The notes: a model not told the origin generated them from the letters alone. Counted from the stretch's first letter, positions 1 to 12,058 are shown. The stretch: 64,000 nt of DNA from Streptomyces sp. NBC_00663 (GCF_036226885.1 NZ_CP109027.1:6510001-6574000); one strand, 5' to 3'. Numbers and translations are program-made.

Positions 1-159
1 GACGGGCAGGGCGACGTTCAGGACGGAGAAGTCGAGGGCGACCATGAACTGGGCCGCGCACAGGACGAAGAGAACGAGCTTGTCGCGGTGCGAGAGCCGT
101 GGCGCGGGAACGGTGCCGGTCTTGGTGGGGGTGGTCGTGGGTGCGGTGTCGATCGCCAT
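1..159 (-). CDS. MFS transporter, DHA2-like (5' end only)
   Basis: Only the first 53 codons lie in the window; the gene continues past base 1. The start is the ATG read on the minus strand at 159-157. The protein opens with a Thr/Pro-rich cytoplasmic stretch followed by the first membrane helix, which carries the loop motif LDFSVLNVALP. This matches the first-helix motif of drug:proton antiporters of the 14-helix DHA2 branch of the major facilitator superfamily, usually multidrug exporters. It is divergent from the XRE/MmyB-type regulator at 260, and a perfect 10-bp-arm palindrome lies between them, so regulation by that neighbour is likely. Substrate unknown. Confidence 0.8.
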   Translation of the reverse strand, partial: MAIDTAPTTTPTKTGTVPAPRLSHRDKLVLFVLCAAQFMVALDFSVLNVALPV

Positions 160-208
160 GGGCAAGAGCCTCGTGGCTGCGGAATAGCCTTGGGGAGACG
201 GAAGTTGT

Positions 209-229
209 CCTGGTGGTGGCACCACCAGG
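209..229. promoter_or_regulatory. Palindromic operator candidate between MFS gene and MmyB-type regulator
   Basis: A 21-bp sequence with perfect 10-bp arms (CCTGGTGGTG and its complement) around one central base. It lies 30 bp upstream of the regulator start and 50 bp upstream of the divergent exporter start, the usual place for the operator of a divergent repressor. That the adjacent MmyB-type protein binds it is inference. Confidence 0.5.
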
Positions 230-259
230 CATCGGCGGCGGTACGAGGGGGACGAGTTC

Positions 260-1126
260 GTGGTGGCGGAGGCTGTCGAGCGGCGGCAGGAGCTGCGCGA
301 GTTTCTGATGAGCCGGCGGGCCCGGGTCTCGCCGGCCGAGGCGGGACTGCCCGACGGCGGGGCGCGGCGCCGGACGCCGGGGCTGCGGCGCGAGGAGGTC
401 GCGGTGCTGGCCGGGGTGGGCGCGTCCTGGTACCAGTGGCTGGAGCAGGGCCGGGACATCTCGGTCTCGCCGCAGGTCGTGGACTCCGTGGCGCGCGTGC
501 TGCGGCTGAGCGGCGCCGAGCGACGCCACCTCTACGTCCTCGCCGGGCTCAACCCGCCGGTGCCCGAGGTGGAGCCGGACCGGCGGGACATGTGCGACGG
601 GCTGCGGCGGATGATCGACGCGTGGATGCCGTATCCGGCGCACATCATGGACCTCTACTACAACTGCGTGCTCTACAACGACGCCGCCGCGATGGTCCTC
701 GGGATGCGGCCCGGCATCACGCAGAACTGTCTCGTCGACTTCTTCACCGACTCGATGTACCGGTCCCGTTCCAAGAGCTGGGAGCAGAACGCGCGCACGG
801 TGGTGGCCCAGTTCCGGGCGGCCTCGGCCGCGCGCCCCGGCGACGAGGGGTTCCAGCAGGTGCTGGCGGAGGTGTCGGAGGCGAGCGAGGAGTTCGTCGC
901 GCTCTGGAAGGAGCGGGACATCGAGGACGCCGGGCAGATCCGCAAGGAACTGGAGCATCCGGTGGTGGGGCTGCTTCAGGTCGAGTCGAGCGTGCTGAAG
1001 ATGCCGGTGCGGCCGGATCTGTCGATCGTGCTGCACACGCCGATGGACGAGGTGACGGCGCAGAAGCTGGAGTGGCTGGCGTCGCCGGAGGGGCGGCGGG
1101 GCGCGATGTACCCGGTGGCCGGGTGA
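260..1126 (+). CDS. XRE-family regulator with MmyB-like ligand-binding domain (1)
   Basis: 288-residue DNA-binding protein. Residues about 12-80 form the helix-turn-helix domain typical of Streptomyces MmyB-like regulators, including the stretch RRRTPGLRREEVAVLAGV and the WYQWLEQGRDI segment; the remainder matches in length and character the MLTR (MmyB-like ligand-binding, PAS-like) domain. The start is a GTG behind a purine-rich site (GAGGGGGA, 245-252). It is divergent from an MFS exporter, with a palindrome between, so it probably controls that exporter in response to a small hydrophobic ligand; ligand and target are inferred. Two paralogues of the same architecture occur at 7569 and 42917. 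Confidence 0.85.
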   Translation: MVAEAVERRQELREFLMSRRARVSPAEAGLPDGGARRRTPGLRREEVAVLAGVGASWYQWLEQGRDISVSPQVVDSVARVLRLSGAERRHLYVLAGLNPPVPEVEPDRRDMCDGLRRMIDAWMPYPAHIMDLYYNCVLYNDAAAMVLGMRPGITQNCLVDFFTDSMYRSRSKSWEQNARTVVAQFRAASAARPGDEGFQQVLAEVSEASEEFVALWKERDIEDAGQIRKELEHPVVGLLQVESSVLKMPVRPDLSIVLHTPMDEVTAQKLEWLASPEGRRGAMYPVAG

Positions 1127-1160
1127 GCTCCGGCGGGATGCGGGTACGTATCCTCGGCTC

Positions 1161-1511
1161 ATGACCGACAGCACGCTTGATCCCGAGGACCGCAAGATCG
1201 TGACCCTGGCCCGTTCCGCGCGGGCGCGCAACGGGGTGCCCGAGGGGGCGGCGGTACGGGACGACACCGGCCGTACGTATGTGGCGGGGACCGTGGCGCT
1301 GGACTCGTTGCAGTTGAGCGCGTTGCAGACGGCTGTGGCGATGGCGGTGGCTTCCGGGGCGAAGTCGTTGGAGGCGGCGGCGGTGGTGACGGCGGCGGAG
1401 ACGGTTTCGGTCGCGGACCGGGCCGCGGTGCGGGATCTTGGCGGGGCGTCGACGCCGGTGCTGCTGGCGGGGCCGGACGGGGTGGTCCGGGGGACTGTGA
1501 CGGCGGGCTGA
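1161..1511 (+). CDS. Cytidine deaminase-like protein lacking the zinc motif
   Basis: 116 residues beginning MTDSTLDPEDRKIVTLARSA. The Ala/Val-rich middle with a GRTYVAGTVAL segment and the LQTAVAMAVASGA helix resemble the small tetrameric cytidine deaminase fold found next to era in actinomycetes. The catalytic zinc signatures of real deaminases (H/C-A-E and P-C-x-x-C) are absent: there is no cysteine or histidine at all. The protein therefore cannot be a normal zinc deaminase and is probably a binding or structural relative. It is 34 bp after the regulator. In the genomes I know, this gene lies directly before era; here about 5 kb of other genes separates the two. Confidence 0.6.
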   Translation: MTDSTLDPEDRKIVTLARSARARNGVPEGAAVRDDTGRTYVAGTVALDSLQLSALQTAVAMAVASGAKSLEAAAVVTAAETVSVADRAAVRDLGGASTPVLLAGPDGVVRGTVTAG

Positions 1512-1599
1512 GCGAGGCGGGCCGGCGCTGCCTCTGCGGGTCGGCCGGAATTGAACCTTGCCGTGTTCAGTCTCTCGCGCATCAATGGAACCGATAGTT

Positions 1600-1614
1600 C
1601 CGACGGTCCGTCAG
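1600..1614. promoter_or_regulatory. Copy 1 of a 15-nt palindrome (consensus CTGAYGGNCCRTCRG)
   Basis: Reads CCGACGGTCCGTCAG, which on the other strand is CTGACGGACCGTCGG. It lies 123 bp upstream of the secreted-protein start at 1738. Two more copies lie at 2232 and 2268, upstream of the next exported-protein gene, so this is probably the binding site of a shared regulator. The regulator is unknown. Confidence 0.5.
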
Positions 1615-1737
1615 GTTTTCACCCCGCCACCCCCCACGCGGCGCGTCCCGCACCACGCCCCGCAGGCGGGCCGTTCGGGCATCTCCCGTCCATCCCCACA
1701 TGGCAGTTTCCCGATATGGGAAGGGAGTCGGAACCCC

Positions 1738-2214
1738 ATGAGAGGCAAACGAACAGCGACAGGTGCGGCACTGGTGACCGGGGCGTTCGCGGTCGCCGGG
1801 CTGGTGTTCGCGCCCGCCGCCCTGGCCGTCAGCCCCGGCAGCGCGACCATCAACGCCGACTGCGGCAGCTTCGGCAGTGGTGAAGCCACCATCAGCGCCA
1901 CGCAGGACGGCACCGCCGCGACCATGACCGTCAACTCCTCGGCCATCACCGCACCGATCGGCCTGTCCGAGGACTCGATCACCTCGACCCTCACTCTGGT
2001 GAACGCCTCCGGCGGCACCAGGTCCTTCACCGCCACCGAGAACCCGGCGATGGCCGCCGGCGACCCCGTGCAGGTCGGCCCGCTCCCCGGTGTCGTGGCC
2101 TCCGGCGACAGCCTTGAGGCCTACGGCGGCTCGCTCACGATGACGGTCTTCGGGATCACCATCACCTGCACGGCGACCGCGGCACAGTCGCCCGGACCGT
2201 TCGTGTTCGACTGA
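1738..2214 (+). CDS. Small secreted beta-rich protein of the WxL-like cluster
   Basis: 158 residues. The ATG at 1738 follows AAGGGAG; the longer upstream frame has no such site. Residues 1-30 form a Sec signal peptide (basic start, hydrophobic core, cleavage near ALA-VSP). The mature part is rich in Thr, Ser, Ala and Gly, with alternating short strands and two cysteines (in NADCGSF and ITCTAT) that could form one disulfide outside the cell. I do not recognise a named family. It precedes a WxL-like surface protein and a DUF916 protein on the same strand, and the palindrome shared with the next gene suggests joint regulation. It is probably a surface or matrix component. Confidence 0.75.
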   Translation: MRGKRTATGAALVTGAFAVAGLVFAPAALAVSPGSATINADCGSFGSGEATISATQDGTAATMTVNSSAITAPIGLSEDSITSTLTLVNASGGTRSFTATENPAMAAGDPVQVGPLPGVVASGDSLEAYGGSLTMTVFGITITCTATAAQSPGPFVFD

Positions 2215-2231
2215 GAATCGCGCAAACATCG

Positions 2232-2282
2232 CTGATGGGCCGTCAGTTCCATTGCGCTGTACAGGAACTGACGGTTCATCAG
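2232..2282. promoter_or_regulatory. Inverted pair of the 15-nt palindrome / stem-loop
   Basis: Copies 2 (2232-2246, CTGATGGGCCGTCAG) and 3 (2268-2282, CTGACGGTTCATCAG) face each other, so 19 bases on each side form an inverted repeat with two mismatches and a 13-nt spacer. Lying between 2214 and 2367, it could be a terminator for the first gene, but each half is itself a near-palindrome matching the site at 1600, which favours a pair of operators before the WxL-like gene. Confidence 0.55.
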
Positions 2283-2366
2283 TTCATGGCTCAATCTCCA
2301 TTGACTTCTCACGCGATCCCCACATCAATGCCCCCAACTGAGTCACCAGAGAGGGGGCACTCCCCA

Positions 2367-3683
2367 ATGGATCCGACATCACGAAGACGCCGCTGGGCCG
2401 CACTGCTCGGAGCGGGCGCGCTGGCGGTCGCCGCGTCGAGCGGTCTGGCCGGTCCGGCCGCCGCGGCGAGCAACGTCGACTTCGCCACCCACTGCATCCC
2501 GCCCGCCGTCGCCGGCATCCCGCCCATCGACGGCACCACGACCGCGCTCATCACGGTCGACAACGCCGCCCCGAAGGTCGGCGACACCGTCACCGTGACC
2601 TACACCGTGGTCAAGCCCGCGGCCAGCAACCCCACCGCGATCAGCCTGCCGGCCGACATCATGACGCCGTCCGGGAAGGTCACCCTCGGCGGGGCGCAGA
2701 CCGGCGACGTGACCGTCGTCGGGCCGAAGAAGAACGATCCGGTCGCGGGCAACGCCCCGTTCCCGTCGTTCAGCATGACCGGCACCTTCACCGTCACCAC
2801 CGCCGGGGCCATCACCCTCTCGCCCGGCGACTACAACATCCACACCAGCTACATCCTGGAGCTGGACACCCCCTGCACCGTCACCAACCCGCCCGCCCCG
2901 GTCTCCGAGACCGTCACGGCGAGTCCGGCCACCCAGCCCAACACCCGTGCCATCACGCTCGGTTCGGCCTCCGGCGACCCCGGTGACAGCGTCACCGTCA
3001 GCGGCAGCAACTTCACCCCGGGCGCGACCGTCACCCTTGCCGGACGCTCCGGTTCCAGCCAGACCGCGGACACCGCGACCGTGACGGCGGACGGCAACGG
3101 TGCATTCAGTGGTTCGCTCGTCGTCAGCGACAAGACCACCACCGGTGTCGTCGCCTACGAAGGGGCGAGCTGGACCGATGCCTCCGGTGCCGGGCCCGCC
3201 GCCTACACCGTCATCGACAACACCCCCGTTCCCGACAACGCCCAGAAGATCAGCACCACGGTGAAGGCGGGCACCCTGTCCATGACCCAGGCCGGGGACA
3301 CCGTCTCCCTGGGCGCGGTCGACTACGGCAAGGGCGGCGCCTCGGGCGGCGACCTGAACACCGTGAGCGTCAAGGACTTCCGTGGCGGTGTCGCGGGCTG
3401 GTCCCTGACCGGCAAGGTCACCGACTTCACCGGTCCCGGCGCCAAGATCGATGCCGGGGCGCTCAGCTGGACCCCCGCCTGCACCACCAAGGCGGGCAGC
3501 CCCAGCACCTGCCAGGCCGGTTCCGCGGGCGCCGTGGGCTCGGCCGGGGCGACCCTCGCGTCCGCTCCCAACGGCACGCTCACCGGCGGTGAGTTCACCG
3601 TGGACGCGAAACTCTCCCTGAACGTACCGGCGTTCACGCCTCCGGGCACCTACTCCGGCGTCCTCACCCTCACGCTCAGCTGA
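2367..3683 (+). CDS. Exported surface protein with C-terminal WxL-like domain
   Basis: 438 residues from the ATG at 2367, which has GAGAGGGGG upstream; upstream in-frame ATGs lack such a site. Residues 1-33 are a signal peptide (TSRRRRWAALLGAG core, cleavage near AAA-SNV). Residues about 35-170 form a Thr-rich beta domain, residues about 190-270 an Ig/IPT-like domain (SASGDPGDSVTVSGSNFTPG), and the last 110 residues resemble a WxL domain: a GWSLTGKVTDF segment gives the W-x-L triplet, and the protein ends YSGVLTLTLS like the distal WxL motif. In Firmicutes, WxL domains bind peptidoglycan non-covalently and work with DUF916 partners; a DUF916 gene follows 163 bp later. The assignment rests on motif and context. 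Confidence 0.65.
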   Translation: MDPTSRRRRWAALLGAGALAVAASSGLAGPAAAASNVDFATHCIPPAVAGIPPIDGTTTALITVDNAAPKVGDTVTVTYTVVKPAASNPTAISLPADIMTPSGKVTLGGAQTGDVTVVGPKKNDPVAGNAPFPSFSMTGTFTVTTAGAITLSPGDYNIHTSYILELDTPCTVTNPPAPVSETVTASPATQPNTRAITLGSASGDPGDSVTVSGSNFTPGATVTLAGRSGSSQTADTATVTADGNGAFSGSLVVSDKTTTGVVAYEGASWTDASGAGPAAYTVIDNTPVPDNAQKISTTVKAGTLSMTQAGDTVSLGAVDYGKGGASGGDLNTVSVKDFRGGVAGWSLTGKVTDFTGPGAKIDAGALSWTPACTTKAGSPSTCQAGSAGAVGSAGATLASAPNGTLTGGEFTVDAKLSLNVPAFTPPGTYSGVLTLTLS

Positions 3684-3732
3684 CCGTACGGGCGTCCGCA
3701 CCCGCCCGAACGCTCCGCTGGTGGTGCCGTCT

Positions 3733-3783
3733 TTCGTCTGCGGCTCCGTCGTGGCTGGTCGCGCAGTTCCCCGCGCCCCTCAG
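3733..3783. repeat. Streptomyces intergenic repeat, copy 1
   Basis: The block 3748-3780 carries the core GGCTGGTCGCGCAGTTCCCC followed by GCGCCCCT. The same block recurs at 15524-15570 and, inverted, at 46865-46911. It sits between the WxL-like and DUF916 genes. I know it as a common dispersed intergenic element in Streptomyces; its function is not established. Confidence 0.8.
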
Positions 3784-3846
3784 GGGCGCTGCCGGACCGC
3801 GTCAGGCTTCGCCGGGCCCGCTCAGTCCCCGTGGGGGTCCGCACCC

Positions 3847-7524
<3,678 letters not shown>

Positions 7525-7568
7525 CCGCTTCCGATTGCTTCCGATTGCTTCTGAGCGACCCGCGGCGG

Positions 7569-8426
7569 CTACGGCGTCCGGGCTGCTGACGGTGACAGGT
7601 CCTGGAGGCCCACCACCCTCAGCAGCCGCAGGCGTTCGTAGGCCTCGGTGCCCGGGCGGGCCGAGTGGACGATCAGGAGGTGGTGGTGTTCGTGGCTGAG
7701 CATCACCTCGCAGTCGAGGTCCAGGAGGCCCACCAGGGGGTGCAGGAAGCGTTTTGTCGCTCGCTTGCGCAGCGACACCTCGTGTTCTTGCCAGAGGGCG
7801 GCGAACTCGTCGCTCGCGGCGCGTAGTTCGGCGACCAGGGCCGCCGGTCCCGGGTCGTCGGGGCGGGACGCCGTCACCGCTCGGAGCGTCGAGACGTGGG
7901 TCCGGGCGTGGGCCGGCAGGTCCTCCGCCGGGAACAGGTCACGTGCCGTCGGGTCCAGGAAGAAGCGGCGGGTGAGGTTGCGGTCCCGGTGGGGGCGGGA
8001 CATCACGTCGCCCACCAGGGCCTTCGCCATCGCGTTCTGGGCCAGGACATCGCCGTAGTCGTTCAGCACCTGCGCCGGTGTGTCGTGGAGGCGGTCGAGG
8101 ATCAGCAGGAGGCCGGGGCGGACGTGGGCCGAAGCCGTCTCCCGGCGTGGGGGTTCCTCGCCCACCAGATGGAACAGGTGGTCCTGCTCGGCATCCGTCA
8201 GACGCAGCGCGCGGGACAGCGCCGTCAGCATCTGGCGGGACGGGCGCGGGCCCCGGGACTGTTCCAGACGCGTGTAGTAGTCCACCGACATGCCCGCCAG
8301 CGACGCCACCTCCTCCCTCCGCAGGCCCGGCGTACGCCGTCTCGCCCCCGGTGTCAGGCCCACGTCCGACGGGGTGAGGCGGGCGCGGCCACGGCGGAGG
8401 AAGTCCGCCAGTTCGGATCGGTTCAC
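7569..8426 (-). CDS. XRE-family regulator with MmyB-like ligand-binding domain (2)
   Basis: 285 residues starting at a GTG. The N-terminal helix-turn-helix (ELADFLRRGRARLTPSDVGL, then RRRTPGLRREEVASLAGM and YYTRLEQSRG) is of the same type as at 260 and 42917; the C-terminal 190 residues match the MLTR ligand-binding domain in length and end in a VHSARPGTEAYERLRLL strand-helix. It is divergent from an NAD-dependent epimerase-like gene 121 bp away, a common Streptomyces pairing in which the regulator controls the redox enzyme. Ligand unknown. Confidence 0.85.
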   Translation of the reverse strand: MNRSELADFLRRGRARLTPSDVGLTPGARRRTPGLRREEVASLAGMSVDYYTRLEQSRGPRPSRQMLTALSRALRLTDAEQDHLFHLVGEEPPRRETASAHVRPGLLLILDRLHDTPAQVLNDYGDVLAQNAMAKALVGDVMSRPHRDRNLTRRFFLDPTARDLFPAEDLPAHARTHVSTLRAVTASRPDDPGPAALVAELRAASDEFAALWQEHEVSLRKRATKRFLHPLVGLLDLDCEVMLSHEHHHLLIVHSARPGTEAYERLRLLRVVGLQDLSPSAARTP

Positions 8427-8547
8427 CCCTCAAGCGTGCGTCAGCCCGCCCGGCTTATCCAGGGACTGCCGATCCCCCGATCGACGGGTCTCTCCCGGCG
8501 CCACCGGCCCTGCCCAAGGCTGGTCGGGACGAGAGGAACACATCCCC

Positions 8548-9450
8548 ATGGGAGACAGGGCAGACATGACAGGCACGGCAGGCACGACAGACATGGCGTT
8601 GACCTTGGTCACCGGTACGACCGGACAGGTCGGGCGGCGGTTCGTGCCCCGGCTGCTGGCGCAGGCCAGGGGCGGGGAGCGGATCCGGGTCCTGGTGCGG
8701 GACGCCGCCCGCGGTGAGCGTTTCGCCGATCTCGGCGCCGACGTCGTCGTCGGCGACCTCCGCGACACCGACACCCTCGGCAAGGCCGTCGCCGGTGTCG
8801 ACGCCGTGGTCAACGTCGCGGCCTCCTTCCGCGGCGTCCCGGACGACGAGGCGTGGGCGGTCAACCGGGATGCGGCCGTCGAGCTGGGCCGCGCCGCGCA
8901 GGCGGCCGGGGTGCGGAGGTTCGTGCAGGTCAGCACCGGGATCGTGTACGGCCTCGGGCGTGGGCGGCCGTTGACCGAGGACGACGAGACGCTGCCCGGC
9001 GGCCCCATGTGGGGCGCCTACGGCGAGTCCAAGGCCGCGGCGGAGCGGGAACTGCTCGCGATGGACGGGCTGGACGTACGGGTCGCCCGGCTGCCCTTCG
9101 TCTACGGCGAAGGCGATCCGCATCTCGCCCAGTCCCTGATGTGGGCCGGGAACTGGGCCGCGGCCCAGCGGCTCCAGATGGGCCATCACGCGGACGTCGC
9201 CCAGGGCCTGCTGCGCATCCTGCGTGCCCGCGGCATCGCCGGCCGCGTCTACAACATCGCCGACGACGCCCCCGTCACCGCCGTCGAACTGCACCAGCTC
9301 AACGGCGTCGAGATCCCCGCCGAGCTGTACACCCGCACCGATCCCGACCCCTGGTACATCATCACGTCCACCGACCGCATCCGCCGCGAGCTGGGCTACC
9401 GCCCCCTCTTCCCGTCGGTGTACGCCGCCCGCGACGCCGGAGCCCTCTAG
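8548..9450 (+). CDS. NAD(P)-dependent epimerase/reductase (extended SDR)
   Basis: 300 residues from the ATG at 8548, which has GAGAGGA upstream. The Rossmann glycine motif is TGTTGQVG, the acidic NAD ribose end is near LVRDAARGE, and the catalytic YGESK gives the Tyr-x-x-x-Lys pair. The protein resembles the NAD-dependent epimerase/dehydratase branch of the extended short-chain dehydrogenases, which act on nucleotide sugars or small carbonyls; the substrate cannot be told. It is probably regulated by the divergent MmyB-type protein. Confidence 0.8.
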   Translation: MGDRADMTGTAGTTDMALTLVTGTTGQVGRRFVPRLLAQARGGERIRVLVRDAARGERFADLGADVVVGDLRDTDTLGKAVAGVDAVVNVAASFRGVPDDEAWAVNRDAAVELGRAAQAAGVRRFVQVSTGIVYGLGRGRPLTEDDETLPGGPMWGAYGESKAAAERELLAMDGLDVRVARLPFVYGEGDPHLAQSLMWAGNWAAAQRLQMGHHADVAQGLLRILRARGIAGRVYNIADDAPVTAVELHQLNGVEIPAELYTRTDPDPWYIITSTDRIRRELGYRPLFPSVYAARDAGAL

Positions 9451-9457
9451 GCGCCCC

Positions 9458-10699
9458 CTAGTCCACGCTCCTGATCCGCCCCACCAGCACCGACCCCGCC
9501 AGCCCGATCACCGCCGCCACCAGATACAGCACCCGGTAGCCGCCGAGGTGCGTCACGATCGGGGCGGCGACGGCGGGGGCGGCGACCTGGGGGAGGGCGT
9601 TGGCGACGTTGATGACGCCGAGGTCCTTGCCCCGGTCCAGGGCCTTCGGCAGGACGTCCGTCATCAGGGCGAAGTCGACCGACATGAACACCCCGAGGGC
9701 CAGGCCCAGCAGGGCCGCCACGACGATCGCGCCCGGCCAGGTCTGCCAGGCGGCGAGCAGTGCCGTGGCCGCCGCCATCAGCGCCCCTGACCACCGTACG
9801 AACGGTTTGCGGCGGCCCAGCCGGTCCGACCAGACGCCGCCCACCACCACCGTGGCCAGCAGCGTCACGCTGTTCACCGCGGTGAGGATCAGGACGCCCC
9901 GCTCCGGGTCGTCGTAGTGGAGCCGGTCCCGGAGGTAGTAGAGGAGGTAGAGGATCACCAGCGCGTTGCTGAGGTTGATCAGGAAGCGGGTCAGCCAGGC
10001 CCAGCCGAAGTCCGGGTAGCGGCGCGGGCTCAGCCAGAAGCCGCGGACGAAGGAACGCCCGTGCCACGGCGGGCGGTCCGCCGGCGCCAGCCGCAGGTCG
10101 GGGTGGCGGAGGACGTACGGCAGCACCCCCGCCATCGTGAACACCGCGCAGGCCGCATATCCCGCCGCGATCCCGCCCGCCGCCGTCGCCAGTCCCGTAC
10201 CCGCGACCGCGCCCAGGATCTGCGCCGCCCCCAACCAGCCGCCCACCACGCCCCGTTGCGGACGCGGCACCCGGTCCGGCACCGCCGCCGTCACCGCCGC
10301 GAACGAGGCGTTCAGGGTGAGCTGGACCAGGCACCAGCCCAGCGTCATCAGCCACAGCCCGCCCGCCCCCGCTAGCAGCAGCAGGGACAGGGCACCGCCC
10401 GCCGTTCCCGCCACGATCCACGGCGTACGGCGGCCCCGGCGGGCCGTGGTCCGGTCCGACAGGGCGCCGAAGAACGGGTTCGCCGCCAGGGACACCACCG
10501 CGCCCGCGCCGGTCACCCACGCCAGCAGCGTCTCCTTCGACATCCCGGTGCCGGGTGCGAAGTCCTCCGCCTGCCGGGCCAGCAGGATCTGTAGCGGGCC
10601 GTACCAGCCCACCCAGATCGCCACGTTGGCCAGCGACAGCGCGGCCGTCCAGCCCCGGCCGACCCGTTCGACGGGCTCGTCCAGGGCCGCCGACGTCAT
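9458..10699 (-). CDS. MFS transporter, sugar (GPH/SLC45-like) type
   Basis: 413 residues with about 12 membrane helices. The motif GALSDRTTARRGRRTPWIV between helices 2 and 3 is typical of glycoside-pentoside-hexuronide/cation symporters and SLC45-like sugar transporters. The start ATG overlaps the stop of the upstream beta-glucosidase gene by 4 nt (ATGA), so both are one operon. The likely role is uptake of a beta-glucoside or disaccharide that the coupled enzyme hydrolyses. Confidence 0.8.
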   Translation of the reverse strand: MTSAALDEPVERVGRGWTAALSLANVAIWVGWYGPLQILLARQAEDFAPGTGMSKETLLAWVTGAGAVVSLAANPFFGALSDRTTARRGRRTPWIVAGTAGGALSLLLLAGAGGLWLMTLGWCLVQLTLNASFAAVTAAVPDRVPRPQRGVVGGWLGAAQILGAVAGTGLATAAGGIAAGYAACAVFTMAGVLPYVLRHPDLRLAPADRPPWHGRSFVRGFWLSPRRYPDFGWAWLTRFLINLSNALVILYLLYYLRDRLHYDDPERGVLILTAVNSVTLLATVVVGGVWSDRLGRRKPFVRWSGALMAAATALLAAWQTWPGAIVVAALLGLALGVFMSVDFALMTDVLPKALDRGKDLGVINVANALPQVAAPAVAAPIVTHLGGYRVLYLVAAVIGLAGSVLVGRIRSVD

Positions 10700-12000
10700 C
10701 CCTGGGCCCGCAACAGGGACTGGAACCAGGTGTACGAGTCCTTCCTCGTCCTCTCCTGCGTCGTGAAGTCCACGTGCACCAGGCCGAACTGCTGGGCGTA
10801 CCCCTCGGCCCACTCGAAGTTGTCCATCAACGACCACACGAAGTACCCACGGACGTCGACCCCGGCCTCCAACGCCCGGTGCAGGGCCCGCACATGGCCG
10901 TCCAGGTAGTCGATCCTGGCGCGGTCGTGGACACCCTCGTACGAGCAGCCGTTCTCGGTGATGACCACGGGCGGCAGCCGGTCGCCGTAGCGCTCGCGGA
11001 AGGTGGTGAGGAGCTCCGTCAGGCCCTCCGGGACCACCGGCCAGCCGAAGTCCGTGACCGGGACATCCTCGATCTCCTGCACGGAGAAGGGGAGTTCGGC
11101 CGGGATCGTCAGCCCGCCGAACGCGATGTCGGCGCCCTGCGGGGCACCCACCCGGGTCGGGGCGTAGTAGTTGACGCCGTAGAAGTCCAGGGACTCCGAG
11201 ATGACCTTCAGGTCGGCCGCGACATCGCCCGGCATCAACTCGCCCAGCCCGTCCGGGTATTCGCCCAACAGGATCGGCTCGGCGAACAGACGGTTCAGCA
11301 GCAGGTCGTAGAACGCCGCCGCCTCCAGGTCCGGCTGCTCCCGCGAGGCCGGCCAGGTCGGGCCGTGCGAGTTGGCGATGCCGATGTCCGTGGCGCCGGA
11401 CGCGCGCAGGGCCTGGACGCCCAGACCGTGCGCGAGGAGCAGATGGTGGGCGACCGGGAGCGCGTCGAACATCAGCCGCTTGCCCGGGGCGTGCGCGCCC
11501 AGCGCATGGCCGAACAGGGTGTGTTCGGCGGGCTCGTTGATCGTGATCCACTTCTTCACCCGGTCACCGAGCCGCTCGGCGACGACCTGGACGTACTCGG
11601 CGTACCGCGCCGCGGTGTCCCGCTCCAGCCAGTCAAGGGCGACCGGCAGGTCCCAGTGGAAGAGGGTCGGCACCGGGCGGATGCCCGCCGCGCAGAGCTC
11701 GTCGACCAGGCGGTCGTAGAAGTCCAGCCCGCCGGGGGAGTTCACCCGCGGCCAGGAGACCGAGAAGCGGTACGCGTCCACGCCCAGGTCGGCCAGGAGC
11801 GCCACGTCCTCGCGGTAGCGGTGGTAGTGGTCGCAGGCCGTCTCCGCCGTCGAGCCGTCCTTCACCCGGCCCGGCTCGGCCGTGAACGCGTCCCACACGG
11901 AGGGCTCGCGCAGGTCCGCCGCGCCCTCGATCTGATGGGCCGAGGTCGAGACGCCCCACAGGAAGTCGGAGGGGAACGTGGGTATCGCGTTGGTCGCCAT
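10696..12000 (-). CDS. GH1 beta-glucosidase
   Basis: 434 residues of glycoside hydrolase family 1. The acid/base glutamate is in TINEPAEHT and the nucleophile in ITENGCSYEG; the N-terminal FPSDFLWGVSTSAHQIEGA block is the family signature. There is no signal peptide, so it acts in the cytoplasm on imported oligosaccharides. The start is the ATG at 12000 with AAGGA about 11 nt before it; a longer start at 12012 is possible. An operator-like palindrome overlaps the ribosome binding region. Translationally coupled to the sugar MFS gene. Confidence 0.93.
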   Translation of the reverse strand: MATNAIPTFPSDFLWGVSTSAHQIEGAADLREPSVWDAFTAEPGRVKDGSTAETACDHYHRYREDVALLADLGVDAYRFSVSWPRVNSPGGLDFYDRLVDELCAAGIRPVPTLFHWDLPVALDWLERDTAARYAEYVQVVAERLGDRVKKWITINEPAEHTLFGHALGAHAPGKRLMFDALPVAHHLLLAHGLGVQALRASGATDIGIANSHGPTWPASREQPDLEAAAFYDLLLNRLFAEPILLGEYPDGLGELMPGDVAADLKVISESLDFYGVNYYAPTRVGAPQGADIAFGGLTIPAELPFSVQEIEDVPVTDFGWPVVPEGLTELLTTFRERYGDRLPPVVITENGCSYEGVHDRARIDYLDGHVRALHRALEAGVDVRGYFVWSLMDNFEWAEGYAQQFGLVHVDFTTQERTRKDSYTWFQSLLRAQG

Positions 12001-12012
12001 GGGCGGGATCAT

Positions 12013-12029
12013 CCTTACCGCCGGTAAGG
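12013..12029. promoter_or_regulatory. Operator candidate over the beta-glucosidase translation start
   Basis: CCTTACCG and CGGTAAGG flank one central C, a perfect 8-bp-arm palindrome 13 bp upstream of the ATG at 12000 and overlapping the ribosome binding site. Its size suits a TetR- or LacI-type repressor, but no regulator gene is adjacent. Confidence 0.5.
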
Positions 12030-12058
12030 GAAGTCAACGCCCAAGCCTGAACTGCCGG

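Noticed and set aside
1540-1562. GGTTCAATTCC on the minus strand, like a tRNA T-loop
   Set aside because: The flanking bases cannot form a T-stem or cloverleaf; chance match.
7527-7546. Tandem GCTTCCGATT repeat after era
   Set aside because: It has only two units, between convergent genes; likely replication slippage with no further structure.
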